From: Dissulfuribacter thermophilus
GTDB lineage: Bacteria; Desulfobacterota; Dissulfuribacteria; Dissulfuribacterales; Dissulfuribacteraceae
Length of the DNA stretch: 64,000 bases
Assembly (NCBI RefSeq): GCF_001687335.1
Contig: NZ_MAGO01000006.1
Location: 124,001-188,000, forward strand
Direction: 5' to 3'
A program made the translations under genes and the position numbers. The notes beneath the pieces are model-generated. The model had not been told where the DNA came from and did no database searches. It was given only the letters and a program-made list of their open reading frames with translations. How positions within the stretch are numbered: position 1 is the stretch's first letter; the number at the start of each line of letters is the position of its first letter. This document shows, piece after piece, positions 38,232 to 48,362 of this stretch.

Positions 38232-39128
38232 TTAAAACATACCATCTATACGCCAGAGCCCCGCCCTTTTCGCAGCAGTTATGGCCTGATTGTATTCGTT
38301 TGGAGTAATTCGTCTGTTCAGTGGGGATGGAAGCAAATTTGGGCCACATGGCCTGTATTGGTCCATGATATTTATGTAGGTATCTTTCGAGATCTCTTTT
38401 GAGATAAAATCGAAGATGAACTCACTTCCTGCTAGTCCCCCAGGTAGGACTAGATGACGTACAAGGAGCCCCCTTTGTGCCAGGCCATTTTCATCTATTA
38501 CAAGGTCCCCTACCTGCCTATGCATCTCTTTTAGAGCCGATTGAGCAACCTCTGAATAGTTGTTGCAACCGCTCAACTTTCTTCCCACCTCATCATCCCA
38601 ATATTTAAAATCTGGCATGTATATGTCCACAATTCCCTCCAACAGTTCAAGGACTTCGACACTCTCGTAGCCGCCAGTGTTGTACACAATTGGGATTCCA
38701 AGAGTTGTCTCTTCCTCTATGAGCTCCAAGGCCTTTACCCAAAATGGTATGACATGGGTGGGAGTCACGAGATTAATGTTATGGCATCCAGACTCCTTGA
38801 GTGAGAGAAAGATGAAAGCCAATACCTCAGGGGATACGGGATTACCGTCTCCAAGTTGACTGATCTCATAATTTTGACAATAGATACACCTAAGATTACA
38901 CCAGCTAAAGAAGACAGTACCAGATCCCCCTCTCCCCACTAGCGGCCTTTCCTCACCAAAGTGAGGACCATAGGTCGCAACCAGTGCCTGATTTCCATTT
39001 TGGCAAAATCCTATTTCACCTTTGAGGCGATTGACTCTACATTTTCGTGGACAGAGGGTGCAGGATTCAAGCATTGAATATAGGAGGTCAGCCCTATGGG
39101 ACAGTTCCTTACTGTTCAGCGTATTCAT
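38232..39128 (-). CDS. Radical SAM protein, PflX-like
   Basis: 298 residues. Radical SAM cluster motif CNLRCIYC (about residue 75), preceded by an N-terminal cysteine group CTLCPRKCRVNRL...GFC that is typical of the PflX / pyruvate-formate-lyase-activase-related family. SAM-binding NTGGYES and MPDFKYWDDE follow. It is probably a glycyl-radical-activating or related enzyme, but no target gene is in the window. ATG overlaps the upstream PerM-type gene stop (ATGA). Confidence 0.9.
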   Translation of the reverse strand: MNTLNSKELSHRADLLYSMLESCTLCPRKCRVNRLKGEIGFCQNGNQALVATYGPHFGEERPLVGRGGSGTVFFSWCNLRCIYCQNYEISQLGDGNPVSPEVLAFIFLSLKESGCHNINLVTPTHVIPFWVKALELIEEETTLGIPIVYNTGGYESVEVLELLEGIVDIYMPDFKYWDDEVGRKLSGCNNYSEVAQSALKEMHRQVGDLVIDENGLAQRGLLVRHLVLPGGLAGSEFIFDFISKEISKDTYINIMDQYRPCGPNLLPSPLNRRITPNEYNQAITAAKRAGLWRIDGMF

Positions 39129-40228
39129 GGCATGTAAAGGGTCTTTTCGTACTTTCCAAGCAGTTCTTGCCTATAGAATTCCATCACCGACATACATAGT
39201 GCAATTATTATCGGTCCAAGTATCAACCCCAGGAATCCAAAGAGATTTAGCCCTCCAAGGATACTAAAAAACAAAAAGAGGCTGTGGAGCTCAGTCTTAC
39301 CACTGATGAAATATGGTCTTAAAAAATAGTCTATCTGACTAATTACGAGGATACTGAAAGACAATAGTATAGCACCTTTTAAATATGCCCCAGTTAAAAA
39401 GAGATAAAGGGTTGCAGGTAACCACACAAGGGCTGTCCCTATCATTGGGATAAAAGTGGCCACTCCCATTACTATTCCCCAGAGTATTGGTGCAGAAAAA
39501 CCCAATACCCACAGAATGAACACTCCGAGCCCCCCCTGAATTGCGGAAGTCAAGAGGTTGCCATAGAGCGTTGCATAGAGAACATCTGCAGTAACAGAGG
39601 TGAGATGATCTACATTCTGCGGTTTGAGGGGGAGCAACGACTTAAAGACCTTCAGGAATTCCTCTCCGTCACGAAAGAGATAATAGAGGGTAACGAGCAT
39701 CAAGGCCGCCTTAAATATGATGTTGGCCACATTTTTTGCAACCGCCGTCCCCTGCCTTATGAAGTATTCACCAGTTCTTTTGCTCAGTTCCACAATGGTT
39801 TGATGGAGGCTTTCCTCATGGGTCTCCAAGGCCTTCAATGCCTTAGAAACATAGTTATTTAGCCTGGGATAGTGCTCCTTATCTGGAATGATGGTAAAAT
39901 GCCCACTCTGTATCGAGTGTTGAATTCCGGTATAGACCCTCAACACCTCTGACGTAAGGCTACCAAGGAGTATGAAAACAGGAATTATGATAAATGCCGT
40001 GTTCAACACACACATCACGAGGGCAGAAAGCGCTCTCGACCCCCTAAAGAACCTAACTAGCCTTTTGTGTATTGGATAAAAAAAGAGCGCAAGTATTATG
40101 GCCCAACAAATAGGTTCAAAAAAGGGCAAAAAGAGAAGGGCCCCACAGAAAAAGATCAAAAAACCAAGACCAACTGCCAGAAACTGTATTATCTTGCCAG
40201 AAGCTATGTAGTGGATATCATTATCCAT
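39125..40228 (-). CDS. AI-2E (PerM) family membrane protein
   Basis: 367 residues with seven to eight membrane segments. GGLGVFILWVLGFSAPILWGIVMGVATFIPMIG region and FFSILGGLNLFGFLGLILGP are diagnostic of the family. Members include Na+/H+ antiporters and the proposed AI-2 exporter TqsA; substrate unknown. First gene of the cluster running to xer. Confidence 0.9.
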   Translation of the reverse strand: MDNDIHYIASGKIIQFLAVGLGFLIFFCGALLFLPFFEPICWAIILALFFYPIHKRLVRFFRGSRALSALVMCVLNTAFIIIPVFILLGSLTSEVLRVYTGIQHSIQSGHFTIIPDKEHYPRLNNYVSKALKALETHEESLHQTIVELSKRTGEYFIRQGTAVAKNVANIIFKAALMLVTLYYLFRDGEEFLKVFKSLLPLKPQNVDHLTSVTADVLYATLYGNLLTSAIQGGLGVFILWVLGFSAPILWGIVMGVATFIPMIGTALVWLPATLYLFLTGAYLKGAILLSFSILVISQIDYFLRPYFISGKTELHSLFLFFSILGGLNLFGFLGLILGPIIIALCMSVMEFYRQELLGKYEKTLYMP

Positions 40229-40249
40229 AGCGACATTCTATCTTGTCGG

Positions 40250-40801
40250 TCATGTCTTTGGGCAAATGGCCTCGATACCTGAGGGAAGCTCATCTTTACT
40301 AAGACCTAACTCTTTTGAAAATTCAAGAAGTTCGTCATAACTACAGTTAATAGATGTTTTCGATGGATCTTCAAGACAATCCTCAAGTTCTCTTTTAAGA
40401 AATGCCAAAAACGCGTCCTTAATCTCCTCAGTAAGAGATGTGATGTCAAAACCTTCCCTTTGGGCAAAGTTTTTGAGTCTGGTGTAGTTTATGTGACTCC
40501 TCTTTATGCCCCTATATATACGTTTTTGTCTATTTTCAGGTGTAAGATCTCTCAAAATTATCTTCTTATACCGCTCAATGACTGCCACCTTTAGGACCAT
40601 TAGGTCCTTTTCGGTTAAACTAAGTTTAGGCCCTTCTGGATCCTCCTGGAGATAATATAGCGAGTTATAAAAGGCGACTTCCGGTATCTCACCAGAGTGT
40701 TGAATCAAAAATTCCTCTTCCTCTATCAATGATTGGGTATCGTTATTTTGTTTTGAGTCGTTCGAGCTCTTGGATCGAGTCTGAATATTTTTTCGTGTCA
40801 T
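40250..40801 (-). CDS. Uncharacterised 183-residue protein
   Basis: Polar protein with a low-complexity N-terminus (SKSSNDSKQNND) followed by predicted helices. It has the SLTEKDLMVLKVAVIERYKKIILRDLTPENRQ segment and no signal or catalytic motif. It starts 110 bases downstream of purL on the same strand and ends 21 bases before the PerM-type gene. I do not recognise a family. Confidence 0.75.
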   Translation of the reverse strand: MTRKNIQTRSKSSNDSKQNNDTQSLIEEEEFLIQHSGEIPEVAFYNSLYYLQEDPEGPKLSLTEKDLMVLKVAVIERYKKIILRDLTPENRQKRIYRGIKRSHINYTRLKNFAQREGFDITSLTEEIKDAFLAFLKRELEDCLEDPSKTSINCSYDELLEFSKELGLSKDELPSGIEAICPKT

Positions 40802-40911
40802 CTCAATATCCTTTCCAAATGGTATTTTTGACCTTTTCCAATTAAAAGATCGATCTCAGCCAATTTCCAATAGGAAATCAGCAATATAGTTTTCCTGGTC
40901 TATCATCCTAT

Positions 40912-43900
40912 TTAATAATCAAGTGGGCTTTTCCAAGCCTGCTTTAAATCTATTATGTTCTCTTTCATCACTGTTTTTTCATTGAATTTCATTTCAAGTA
41001 CCTTTTCTTCGGTTATCTCGCCTACACAGGCAATTGGACCAGAGTTTTCCATGATCCTTTCAAAGGCCTCTTTGTGCTCAGGCCTTATGGTTACTACAAA
41101 ACGGCTCTGAGACTCACTGAACAATAGGGTGTCCAGACGAGACACATCTGACTTTGGGACCTCATCGAGGTTTATTTTCATTCCAAGATCCCCACTAAAG
41201 GCAGTCTCTGCCAGGCATACCCCTAGGCCACCATCTGAACAGTCATGGCAAGAGGCCACAAGGCCCTGTTTGATGGCAGTGGTTAGCGCCATATAGCGCC
41301 TCTTTGCCTCATCGAATCGCACCTTTGGAATGGTATTTCCTATTATCCCTTTGGTGGCATAGTATTCAGAGGCACCGAGCTCTGGATATGTGGCCCCAAG
41401 GACGTAAACCAGGTCCCCAGGCCTTTTCGCATCAAGGGTAACAGCTAAACGCACATCCCCTATCCTGCTTATAACAGAGAAAAGCAGAGTGGGAGGTATG
41501 GAAATCTTCACACCTCCAATAATGGCGTCGTTCTTCATACTGTCTTTTCCGGATATGCATGGAACTCCATAGATGGTGGTGATGTCATATAGGCCCTGAT
41601 TGGCCCTAACGAGTTGGGCAAGCTTATAGTGTCCGTCTGGAGTCTTTTCAGATTGGACCGGGTCACACCAGCAAAAGTTATCGAGGCCTGCCATGAGATC
41701 CAGTTCAGCACCGACACTCACTGCATTTCTCACAGCCTCATCCACGGCGCAACATGCCATGTGATAGGTATCTATGTCGCTGTATCGTGGGCAGATTCCA
41801 TGGGACACCACCAGGCCTTCAAAAGAGTCGAGATCCGGCCGTAGCACTGCGGCATCGCTTGGACCATCGTCCATGGCACCAGTTAGGGGCTTTACCACGC
41901 TCCCTCCCTGGACTTCATGGTCATATTGGCGCACCACATACTCTTTACTGCATATATTGTAGCTGGAAAGGAGATTTTTTAATTCTTTGCCAAGGTCTTG
42001 TGGCTCTTCAAAATCCGGTTCATCATGATTTGGCTGATTCCATTTGGCCACAAGCTCTAATTGAGGCACACCATTGTGGACAAAATCCAGGTCAAGGTAG
42101 GCAATAGTCTTTCCATTGTAAAGACAGTGGAACTTTCCAGTATCTGTAAATCTACCCAGGACAGTAGACTCCACCCCCATCTTTTCAGACAGCGCCAAGA
42201 ATTCGTCTAGCTTTTCCTGTGGCACTGCAACAGTCATCCTCTCCTGGGCCTCTGAAAGGAGTATTTCCCAGGGTTGGAGCCCTGCATACTTGAGAGGCGC
42301 CTTGTCAAGATGTAGCTCAAATCCACCGGCCTCCTGGGCCATCTCTCCAACTGAAGAGGAAAGTCCCCCTGCCCCGTTGTCTGTAATGGAATTATAGAGA
42401 CAGAGGTCTCTCGCTCTCAACAAGAAGTCTGTCATTTTCTTTTGGGTAATTGGGTCCCCTATTTGCACGGCAGTTGCAGGAGAACCTTCATGGAGTTCTT
42501 CTGAGGAAAATGTGGCCCCGTGGATGCCGTCTTTTCCAATCCTTCCACCGCACATTACAATGGCATCTCCTGGACGAGCCTTTTTTTCGTATCCTTTTCT
42601 ATTACATATCTCCTTTGGAATGATTCCTCCTGTACCACAGAATACCAGGGGCTTACCCACATATCTTTCATCGAACACTATCGAGCCGTTTACTGTTGGA
42701 ATTCCCGACTGATTGCCACCATGCTCAACACCTTCTCTTACTCCTTCAAAGATCCTCTTGGGGTGTAATAGACCTTTGGGAAGCGGCTTATCGTAATCAG
42801 GGGGACCAAAACAGAAGATATCCGTGTTGAACACGAGTTGGGCACCTAGCCCGGTTCCAAAGGGGTCACGGTTAACTCCTACAATGCCGGTTAGCGCTCC
42901 GCCATATGGATCCAGAGCAGATGGACTGTTGTGGGTCTCTACCTTGAAGGCGACTCCATAGGAATCATTCAAGGATATGACCCCGGCATTGTCTTTGAAA
43001 ACAGACAGACAAAAATCTTTTTCGCCTTTTTCGTCTCTTATCTTCTGTGTCGCCCCTCTTATGTAGGTATCGAAAAGACTATCTATTACTTTTTCTTTGC
43101 CAGAGCCATCGTCATAATGGATCTTTGCATTGAAGATCTTGTGCTTACAGTGCTCAGACCAGGTCTGTGCAAGAGCCTCTAGCTCGACGTCAGTGATCTT
43201 TTCCGAAAGTCCTACTTTTTTCCTCTCTTCAATGACGTCCTTGCGTAGGAAATAGTCCCTGATGGTGTGCATTTCTTTTAGATTCAGTGCAAGTACCCTG
43301 GACGAAGAAAGAGACAATAGCGCTTCGTCGCTCATGGAAGACAAATCAAATTCCTCTACAATGACCTTTGAATCTCCAGTTACCTTTGGGATAAAGTAGA
43401 ATGGGTTCTGAGAAGAGTTAAAAAGTGTCAGGTACTCATCTTTTGATACCACTATTGATCTTTCTATCAGCTCATTGGCCAAAAGGTCTCTGGAGATTTT
43501 CTCTGCATCTTCCTTGGAAATATCCCCATCAAACAAATATGCCTTTGCAGTATAGACTGCCTCGTCTTTTCCCAGAGGACGATTCAAAAAGTTCTCAATT
43601 GCCTCTTTTGCTACCCTACCCTCGTTGTCAGTAACACCTGGCCTAAATCCTACTTCAATCAGCCAGTTCCAAGAAAATTTGAGTCCCTGTGCCAAGGGGC
43701 TATCTATTGCGTATCTGGTAGTCACAGGGTCAGAAAAGGCACTTTCTACAAGTGCTGGCAGATCTTCCTTTGGAATGTCAATATCTATTAGATACACCTT
43801 TATAGTCCTACAGCCCCTGATTGAGCTGAATCCAAGGTCGTTCCTGCATCCTTTTAGGACCTTTTCGCCAAGTGCATCCCTTAAATCTTCACGCAATGCA

Positions 43901-43920
43901 ACTTCTAATCTTATTGCCAT
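40912..43920 (-). CDS. purL: Phosphoribosylformylglycinamidine synthase, PurL with N-terminal PurS-like region
   Basis: 1002 residues. The N-terminal 160 residues contain two PurS-like half repeats (FRPGVTDNEGRVAKEAIENFL is the PurS signature). Then come the linker and two AIRS-type synthetase halves: LAQTWSEHCKHK, FKVETHNSPSALDPYGGA and ITDNGAGGLSSSVGEMA. No glutaminase (PurQ) domain follows, so a separate PurQ is required. Fourth step of purine synthesis (EC 6.3.5.3). The total length is between the small (about 750) and large (about 1300) PurL types. Confidence 0.95.
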   Translation of the reverse strand: MAIRLEVALREDLRDALGEKVLKGCRNDLGFSSIRGCRTIKVYLIDIDIPKEDLPALVESAFSDPVTTRYAIDSPLAQGLKFSWNWLIEVGFRPGVTDNEGRVAKEAIENFLNRPLGKDEAVYTAKAYLFDGDISKEDAEKISRDLLANELIERSIVVSKDEYLTLFNSSQNPFYFIPKVTGDSKVIVEEFDLSSMSDEALLSLSSSRVLALNLKEMHTIRDYFLRKDVIEERKKVGLSEKITDVELEALAQTWSEHCKHKIFNAKIHYDDGSGKEKVIDSLFDTYIRGATQKIRDEKGEKDFCLSVFKDNAGVISLNDSYGVAFKVETHNSPSALDPYGGALTGIVGVNRDPFGTGLGAQLVFNTDIFCFGPPDYDKPLPKGLLHPKRIFEGVREGVEHGGNQSGIPTVNGSIVFDERYVGKPLVFCGTGGIIPKEICNRKGYEKKARPGDAIVMCGGRIGKDGIHGATFSSEELHEGSPATAVQIGDPITQKKMTDFLLRARDLCLYNSITDNGAGGLSSSVGEMAQEAGGFELHLDKAPLKYAGLQPWEILLSEAQERMTVAVPQEKLDEFLALSEKMGVESTVLGRFTDTGKFHCLYNGKTIAYLDLDFVHNGVPQLELVAKWNQPNHDEPDFEEPQDLGKELKNLLSSYNICSKEYVVRQYDHEVQGGSVVKPLTGAMDDGPSDAAVLRPDLDSFEGLVVSHGICPRYSDIDTYHMACCAVDEAVRNAVSVGAELDLMAGLDNFCWCDPVQSEKTPDGHYKLAQLVRANQGLYDITTIYGVPCISGKDSMKNDAIIGGVKISIPPTLLFSVISRIGDVRLAVTLDAKRPGDLVYVLGATYPELGASEYYATKGIIGNTIPKVRFDEAKRRYMALTTAIKQGLVASCHDCSDGGLGVCLAETAFSGDLGMKINLDEVPKSDVSRLDTLLFSESQSRFVVTIRPEHKEAFERIMENSGPIACVGEITEEKVLEMKFNEKTVMKENIIDLKQAWKSPLDY

Positions 43921-44011
43921 ATCGCTTATACCTACCTTGTAAAAAAATTTAGGTCATTGATTTAATAAGGGCATTTTAGTATCGTTTTCCCTGTTGTAAA
44001 GGAGAAGGCAT

Positions 44012-45112
44012 GTGCTGGTTTACAAACTCATATTAAAAGGATTCATATTCCCATTTGGGATCGCACTTTTTTCGGTGCTATCCATCCTGTTGCTAGGAAG
44101 GATTGTACCACTGATGGATTATTTTGTCAGGGCTGGTGCATCCTTTGGAGAGCTCTTGAGCACCTCCCTTTTGTTTCTTCCCGTCTTTTTACAATTCGCC
44201 CTTCCCATGGCAGGGCTTTTCGGGCTCTTGGCATGTTTTATTAAATTGACGCAACTATCGGAAATAATGGGCATATTTGCCGTTGGTGTAAGCCCTTCAA
44301 GGATCTTGTATCCATCTTTTTTGATCTCGCTTGTACTATTTTTAACCTCGCTCCTAATATCGTGTATCCTTATTCCAAATGCCAAAATGAATGCAAAATT
44401 ATTTATAAAGGAAATCGGCCAAAAACGACTTATCAGAGGCATCCCTGAAGGACGTTTCTTTGAACTGTCAAAGGGACTGGTGCTTTTTACTAACAAGAAT
44501 AAAAATCAGGGCAAAAAATTAAAAGGAGTATTTATCTGGGATAATAGAGAGCAAAAAACACCATTGATGATATATGCGAAAAGAGGAACAATTACTGAAG
44601 CCGATGATACCCACTCTATTATTCTGAGCCTAAAGGATGGAATACTCAATACCGCAACCAAGGGGCTTTATAATGCAGATATACTCTCGTTTGACGAATA
44701 CTCAATCAAGATTGGATTTGAGGGTTCGAGCTATCGAAAAAACAGAGGGGAAATGGGCATCCATGAATTAATGGATAACATCAAATCAAGAGACACAACT
44801 TCTCAAAAGAGACGCAAATATGTCTCAGAACTCATTAGGCGCTTTACTTTGCCTTTTGGAACGTTATTTCTGTGCTTACTTGCCCCTCCATTGGGAATAT
44901 TCTTTGGCCGCTCAGGGCTTTCTACTGGAGTCGCTTTGGGTATCACCGCCTTTCTCGGATATTATCTCTTGACCACACTTTGCACAAACATGTTTGAAAC
45001 AGCGGCTATTAATAACGCTACAATACTCCTCTTACCCAATTTGATTACAGCGATACTCTCATTTATGGCATGGAGGACCTTATTTAAAAGGGGACCGATA
45101 TCTTTAATATGA
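44012..45112 (+). CDS. lptF: LPS export permease LptF
   Basis: 366 residues, YjgP/YjgQ family: three N-terminal helices, a periplasmic beta-jellyroll (about 130-270) and three C-terminal helices (LPFGTLFLCLLAPPLGIFFGR). Together with LptG and LptB it extracts LPS for transport to the outer membrane. The assignment to LptF rather than LptG rests on gene order; the two are homologous. Its stop overlaps the lptG start (ATGA). Confidence 0.9.
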   Translation: MLVYKLILKGFIFPFGIALFSVLSILLLGRIVPLMDYFVRAGASFGELLSTSLLFLPVFLQFALPMAGLFGLLACFIKLTQLSEIMGIFAVGVSPSRILYPSFLISLVLFLTSLLISCILIPNAKMNAKLFIKEIGQKRLIRGIPEGRFFELSKGLVLFTNKNKNQGKKLKGVFIWDNREQKTPLMIYAKRGTITEADDTHSIILSLKDGILNTATKGLYNADILSFDEYSIKIGFEGSSYRKNRGEMGIHELMDNIKSRDTTSQKRRKYVSELIRRFTLPFGTLFLCLLAPPLGIFFGRSGLSTGVALGITAFLGYYLLTTLCTNMFETAAINNATILLLPNLITAILSFMAWRTLFKRGPISLI

Positions 45113-46218
45113 AGCTATTAAAAAAGTACATTTTAAAGGCTTATTTCCAGTTCTTTGGTTTGGTCTTGCTCTCCCTTTCAGGAGTGTACATTATCGTAGA
45201 AGTTTTTGAAAAAATGGACGAATTCATAGAGCAAGACGTATCAATCTTCAATACAACCGCATATTTTATCATGCGGATTCCACAGATACTCTTTGACCTC
45301 TTTCCAATGTCAATCCTATTAGCTGGAGTCTTATACCTGTCTCTGCTCATTCGTAACAAAGAATATGTTGCCATGAGAGCAGTTGGTATATCGCCCGGTA
45401 AAATAATTGGCGTACCCGTAGTAGCGAGTTTGGCATTGTGTGTCGTGGTGGTTTTGTTTCAAGGTTTCATCGTTGGCAGCGCAAATCACAAGGCAATGGC
45501 AATTTGGAATCAGGAAGTGGAAAAGATCCCTTCTTTTGGCTCTAGTACTGGTACGTATTTTTTCAGGGGAAAGGGAAGCATTTGGGCCTTTGAAAAAATG
45601 ATAGGAGAAAAGGGATTTAATACTGTAAATGTTATCTTATTCGAGGACGATTATTCATGCAAAAGGGTTATCAGGGCACAAACTGCCCGTTTTGCAGGAA
45701 AACACTGGGAATTCTTTAACGGAATAGCTGAAGACTGTAGTAACAAACAGCTCATAGATGCCCAGCCCTTCAAGCAGATGAAATTATTCTTAGAAGATAA
45801 GCCTGGAGACTTTTCAAGGATGTCTCTAAAACCAAAGGCAATGGGCATATTTGAACTTGCTTCCACCATAATCGCATTAAGAGAGATTGGGATTCGAGAT
45901 AAGGAGATGGAGGCAGTATTTTGGAACAGGCTGTTTTATCCCTTTTTTGGTGTGACTTTACTCTTACTTGGACTTAGGACCATGGTCCTGACCGAAGGAG
46001 GTGGCATTGGTCTGGGCATAGTCATAGGGCTAACTCTCTCGTTTTCGGGCTGGGCCCTCTGGAATCTATTTTGTAGTTGGGGAGAAACAGGGAGAATAAG
46101 CCCAGTGCTTCCGCCTATTATTCTGATAGTCGGCTTTTTCATGCTGAGTTACTCTATTGAACAGATTTATGAGCGTATGAGCCGTAGTCGCGGATTGCCC
46201 GGCACTCTAAAGGGATAG
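45109..46218 (+). CDS. lptG: LPS export permease LptG
   Basis: 369 residues, the same six-helix plus jellyroll layout as LptF. N-terminus LKKYILKAYFQFFGLVLLSL and the PQILFDLFPMSILLAGVLYLS coupling-helix region are typical of LptG. Forms the Lpt ABC transporter core with LptF. Coupled to lptF by a 4-bp overlap; nth follows 46 bases later. Confidence 0.92.
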   Translation: MKLLKKYILKAYFQFFGLVLLSLSGVYIIVEVFEKMDEFIEQDVSIFNTTAYFIMRIPQILFDLFPMSILLAGVLYLSLLIRNKEYVAMRAVGISPGKIIGVPVVASLALCVVVVLFQGFIVGSANHKAMAIWNQEVEKIPSFGSSTGTYFFRGKGSIWAFEKMIGEKGFNTVNVILFEDDYSCKRVIRAQTARFAGKHWEFFNGIAEDCSNKQLIDAQPFKQMKLFLEDKPGDFSRMSLKPKAMGIFELASTIIALREIGIRDKEMEAVFWNRLFYPFFGVTLLLLGLRTMVLTEGGGIGLGIVIGLTLSFSGWALWNLFCSWGETGRISPVLPPIILIVGFFMLSYSIEQIYERMSRSRGLPGTLKG

Positions 46219-46264
46219 GACACTATGGAAGCACAGTAAAGCGGTAGGATTGGAGGAATTTTCC

Positions 46265-46912
46265 ATGAGAGGCGATGCTCCAAAAGCTTCATACGTTAAC
46301 GAAATTTTATCACGGCTTGAAAAGGCCTACCCCAATGCCAAGATTGCCTTGAATTTTTCATCACCTTATGAGCTCCTTGTGGCAGTGGTACTGAGTGCAC
46401 AGTGTACAGATAAAAGGGTCAATGAGGTTACTCCACAGGTCTTTAAAAAACTCCCGACCCCGGAAGCCATGGCTAATGCCCCAATCGAGGAAATTGAGGA
46501 ACTCATTAGACCAACTGGATTTTTTAGAAATAAGGCCAAAAATCTAAAGAGGGCATGCCAGATGATCATTGAAAAATTCGATGGAAAGGTCCCAAAGACC
46601 ATGGAGGAAATACTCACTCTGCCCGGTGTTGCTCGAAAGACGGCAAACTGCGTTCTATATAACGCCTATGGAGAAGTGACTGGCATCCCTGTGGATACCC
46701 ACGTTAAAAGGCTTTCCAAACGCCTTGGCCTTACTAAAAATGACAATCCAGACAAAATAGAAAGGGATCTTATGGCCATTATACCAAAGGAAAAATGGGG
46801 CCCATTTTCCTATGAATTGATCGAACACGGAAGGGCGATTTGCAAGGCAAGAAAGCCCAGGTGCGAAAAATGCGTATTAAATGATATATGCCCCAGTGCT
46901 TTTAATTTTTAA
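46265..46912 (+). CDS. nth: Endonuclease III
   Basis: 215 residues. Helix-hairpin-helix [13 protein letters not shown] with the catalytic lysine, catalytic aspartate in [14 protein letters not shown], and C-terminal 4Fe-4S ligands C-x6-C-x2-C-x5-C ([17 protein letters not shown]). DNA glycosylase/AP lyase for oxidised pyrimidines. ATG 46265 is chosen because GGAGG lies 8 bases upstream; the in-frame TTG at 46250 overlaps that site. Confidence 0.95.
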   Translation: MRGDAPKASYVNEILSRLEKAYPNAKIALNFSSPYELLVAVVLSAQCTDKRVNEVTPQVFKKLPTPEAMANAPIEEIEELIRPTGFFRNKAKNLKRACQMIIEKFDGKVPKTMEEILTLPGVARKTANCVLYNAYGEVTGIPVDTHVKRLSKRLGLTKNDNPDKIERDLMAIIPKEKWGPFSYELIEHGRAICKARKPRCEKCVLNDICPSAFNF

Positions 46913-46970
46913 ATAGACATGTTGCATCTTGCATTTGAGCCAACACGTGGTATATAGAGGCAAAACTTAA

Positions 46971-47047
46971 GCGCCCGTAGCTCAGCTGGATAGAGCGCCG
47001 GACTACGAATCCGTAGGTCGGGAGTTCGAATCTCTCCGGGCGCGCCA
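46971..47047 (+). tRNA. tRNA-Arg (ACG), integration site of the mobile element
   Basis: 77 bases: acceptor GCGCCCG/CGGGCGC, D-arm GCTCAGCTGGATAGAGC, anticodon loop CTACGAA (ACG), T-arm GGGAGTTCGAATCTCTC, encoded CCA. The integrase gene starts 182 bases downstream in the same direction, the classic layout for integration into the tRNA 3' end. The second att copy is not in this window. Confidence 0.97.
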
Positions 47048-47054
47048 GAAAATT

Positions 47055-47089
47055 CAGGGATTACAGCAAGTTAGCTGTAATCCCTTTTT
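47055..47089 (+). terminator. Intrinsic terminator after tRNA-Arg
   Basis: GGGATTACAG / CTGTAATCCC perfect 10-bp stem with an 8-base loop, then TTTTTT. Confidence 0.9.
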
Positions 47090-47121
47090 TATTCCCTATT
47101 CTTTCCTTATAACTCCCCTAA

Positions 47122-47200
47122 AATTTTAGTGTTTATTTTTTTCTTAAATTAAATCAATAGCTTAGTAGCGTTTGTTATCAAATTTAGTGCTTATTTTTGA
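47122..47200. promoter_or_regulatory. Direct repeats, possible integrase arm-type sites
   Basis: TTTTAGTGTTTATTTTT (47124-47140) and ATTTAGTGCTTATTTTT (47182-47198) are near-identical direct repeats 58 bp apart, between the tRNA and the integrase start. Phage-type integrases bind such arm sites beside att. The strong AT bias makes chance similarity possible. Confidence 0.35.
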
Positions 47201-47229
47201 CTTTTTGTGATTTTTTTGTATTAAATTAA

Positions 47230-48309
47230 ATGGAACAAAAATGGAACAAGGCACCCATGGCCCGCATCCGTGTTTATAAAGGAAAATTTCGTACTACTTA
47301 CACGGCAACCGTCAGGATAAAAGGATACGACTCGGTCTCTGCAACATTTGACACAAAAACTGAGGCCAAAAACTGGGCCGCCCAGGTAGAGGCCCAGATG
47401 AGAAGTGGCCGATATATAGATCAGAAAACCGCTAAGAAAATCTCTTTTGCAGAGGCCCTTGATAGATATTTCGAGACTATTTCCTCAATGAAATCTCCCA
47501 ACAGTATGCGTAGAGATAGAGACTCAATAAAAGCAATCAAAGCCAATTTCAATACTTCCTTGACTCTAGCAGACATTACCCCTGAAAAAATTGCAAATTA
47601 CAGAAACAAACGACTGGAACAAGTTGCTCCATCAACTGTATTGAAGGAATTGGTCCTCATTTCTCACCTGTTTAATATTGCAGCTACCGAATGGGGTATC
47701 CCGATAAAAAATCCAGTCAAAAAGGTAAAAAAGCCCAAAGTCGATAATGCAAGGATTGTGTTCCTTTCCGAGTCCGAAATTCAGTGTCTTCTGGAAGCGA
47801 CACGTAAAAGTTCCAATAAAAAACTGTATCCTTATGTTTTACTTTTACTCCATACTGCGATGCGACCTGGAGAAGCCGCTGGTCTCAAGTGGGATCAGGT
47901 AAATTTCGAAGAGAAAGGTATTTTACTAAACAAAACTAAGAACAAGGAACCACGCTGGATACCATTGACCGATTCAGCACAGAAGGTTTTACAGGATTTG
48001 TACGATAAAAGAAATCCAGATTGTAATTGGGTGTTTTTACCCCCCAACCCCCATAAGAGACTGCTACTTATTCCTAGTCAATATTTCAAGAAATCCTGGA
48101 CAACAGCAAAAAAAAGAGCAGGACTAGACCATATTCATATCCACGATCTTAGGCACACGGCAGCATCACATTTATTGAAAGCAGGAGTGGACCTCCGTAT
48201 AGTCCAAGAAATCCTCGGACATAAAACCCTCCAGATGGTGATCCGTTACACTCACATCCTGGATAGCCAGAAACGGGAAGCCATCGAAAAGCTTGATTCT
48301 CTCTTATAA
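47230..48309 (+). CDS. int: Phage/ICE-type tyrosine integrase
   Basis: 359 residues. N-terminal arm-binding domain (YKGKFRTTYTATVRIKGYDS), SAM-like core-binding domain (about 70-160) and catalytic domain with R212 (AMRPGEAAGLKW), H305xxR308 (HDLRHTAASH), H in ILGHKTLQM and nucleophile Y340 (RYTHI). Probably drives site-specific recombination at the adjacent tRNA-Arg. Alternative start: ATG 47257 (MARIRVYKG), which lines up better with short relatives; neither has a good Shine-Dalgarno sequence. Confidence 0.93.
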   Translation: MEQKWNKAPMARIRVYKGKFRTTYTATVRIKGYDSVSATFDTKTEAKNWAAQVEAQMRSGRYIDQKTAKKISFAEALDRYFETISSMKSPNSMRRDRDSIKAIKANFNTSLTLADITPEKIANYRNKRLEQVAPSTVLKELVLISHLFNIAATEWGIPIKNPVKKVKKPKVDNARIVFLSESEIQCLLEATRKSSNKKLYPYVLLLLHTAMRPGEAAGLKWDQVNFEEKGILLNKTKNKEPRWIPLTDSAQKVLQDLYDKRNPDCNWVFLPPNPHKRLLLIPSQYFKKSWTTAKKRAGLDHIHIHDLRHTAASHLLKAGVDLRIVQEILGHKTLQMVIRYTHILDSQKREAIEKLDSLL

Positions 48310-48362
48310 ATATATATATATATCTTAAAAAAAGAGAGAGGGCAGTTTTTTTGAGGCCCCGC

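Noticed and set aside
40912-43920. Several opposite-strand frames of 60-117 codons inside purL
   Set aside because: They are shadows of a strongly conserved gene; none shows a motif or ribosome site.
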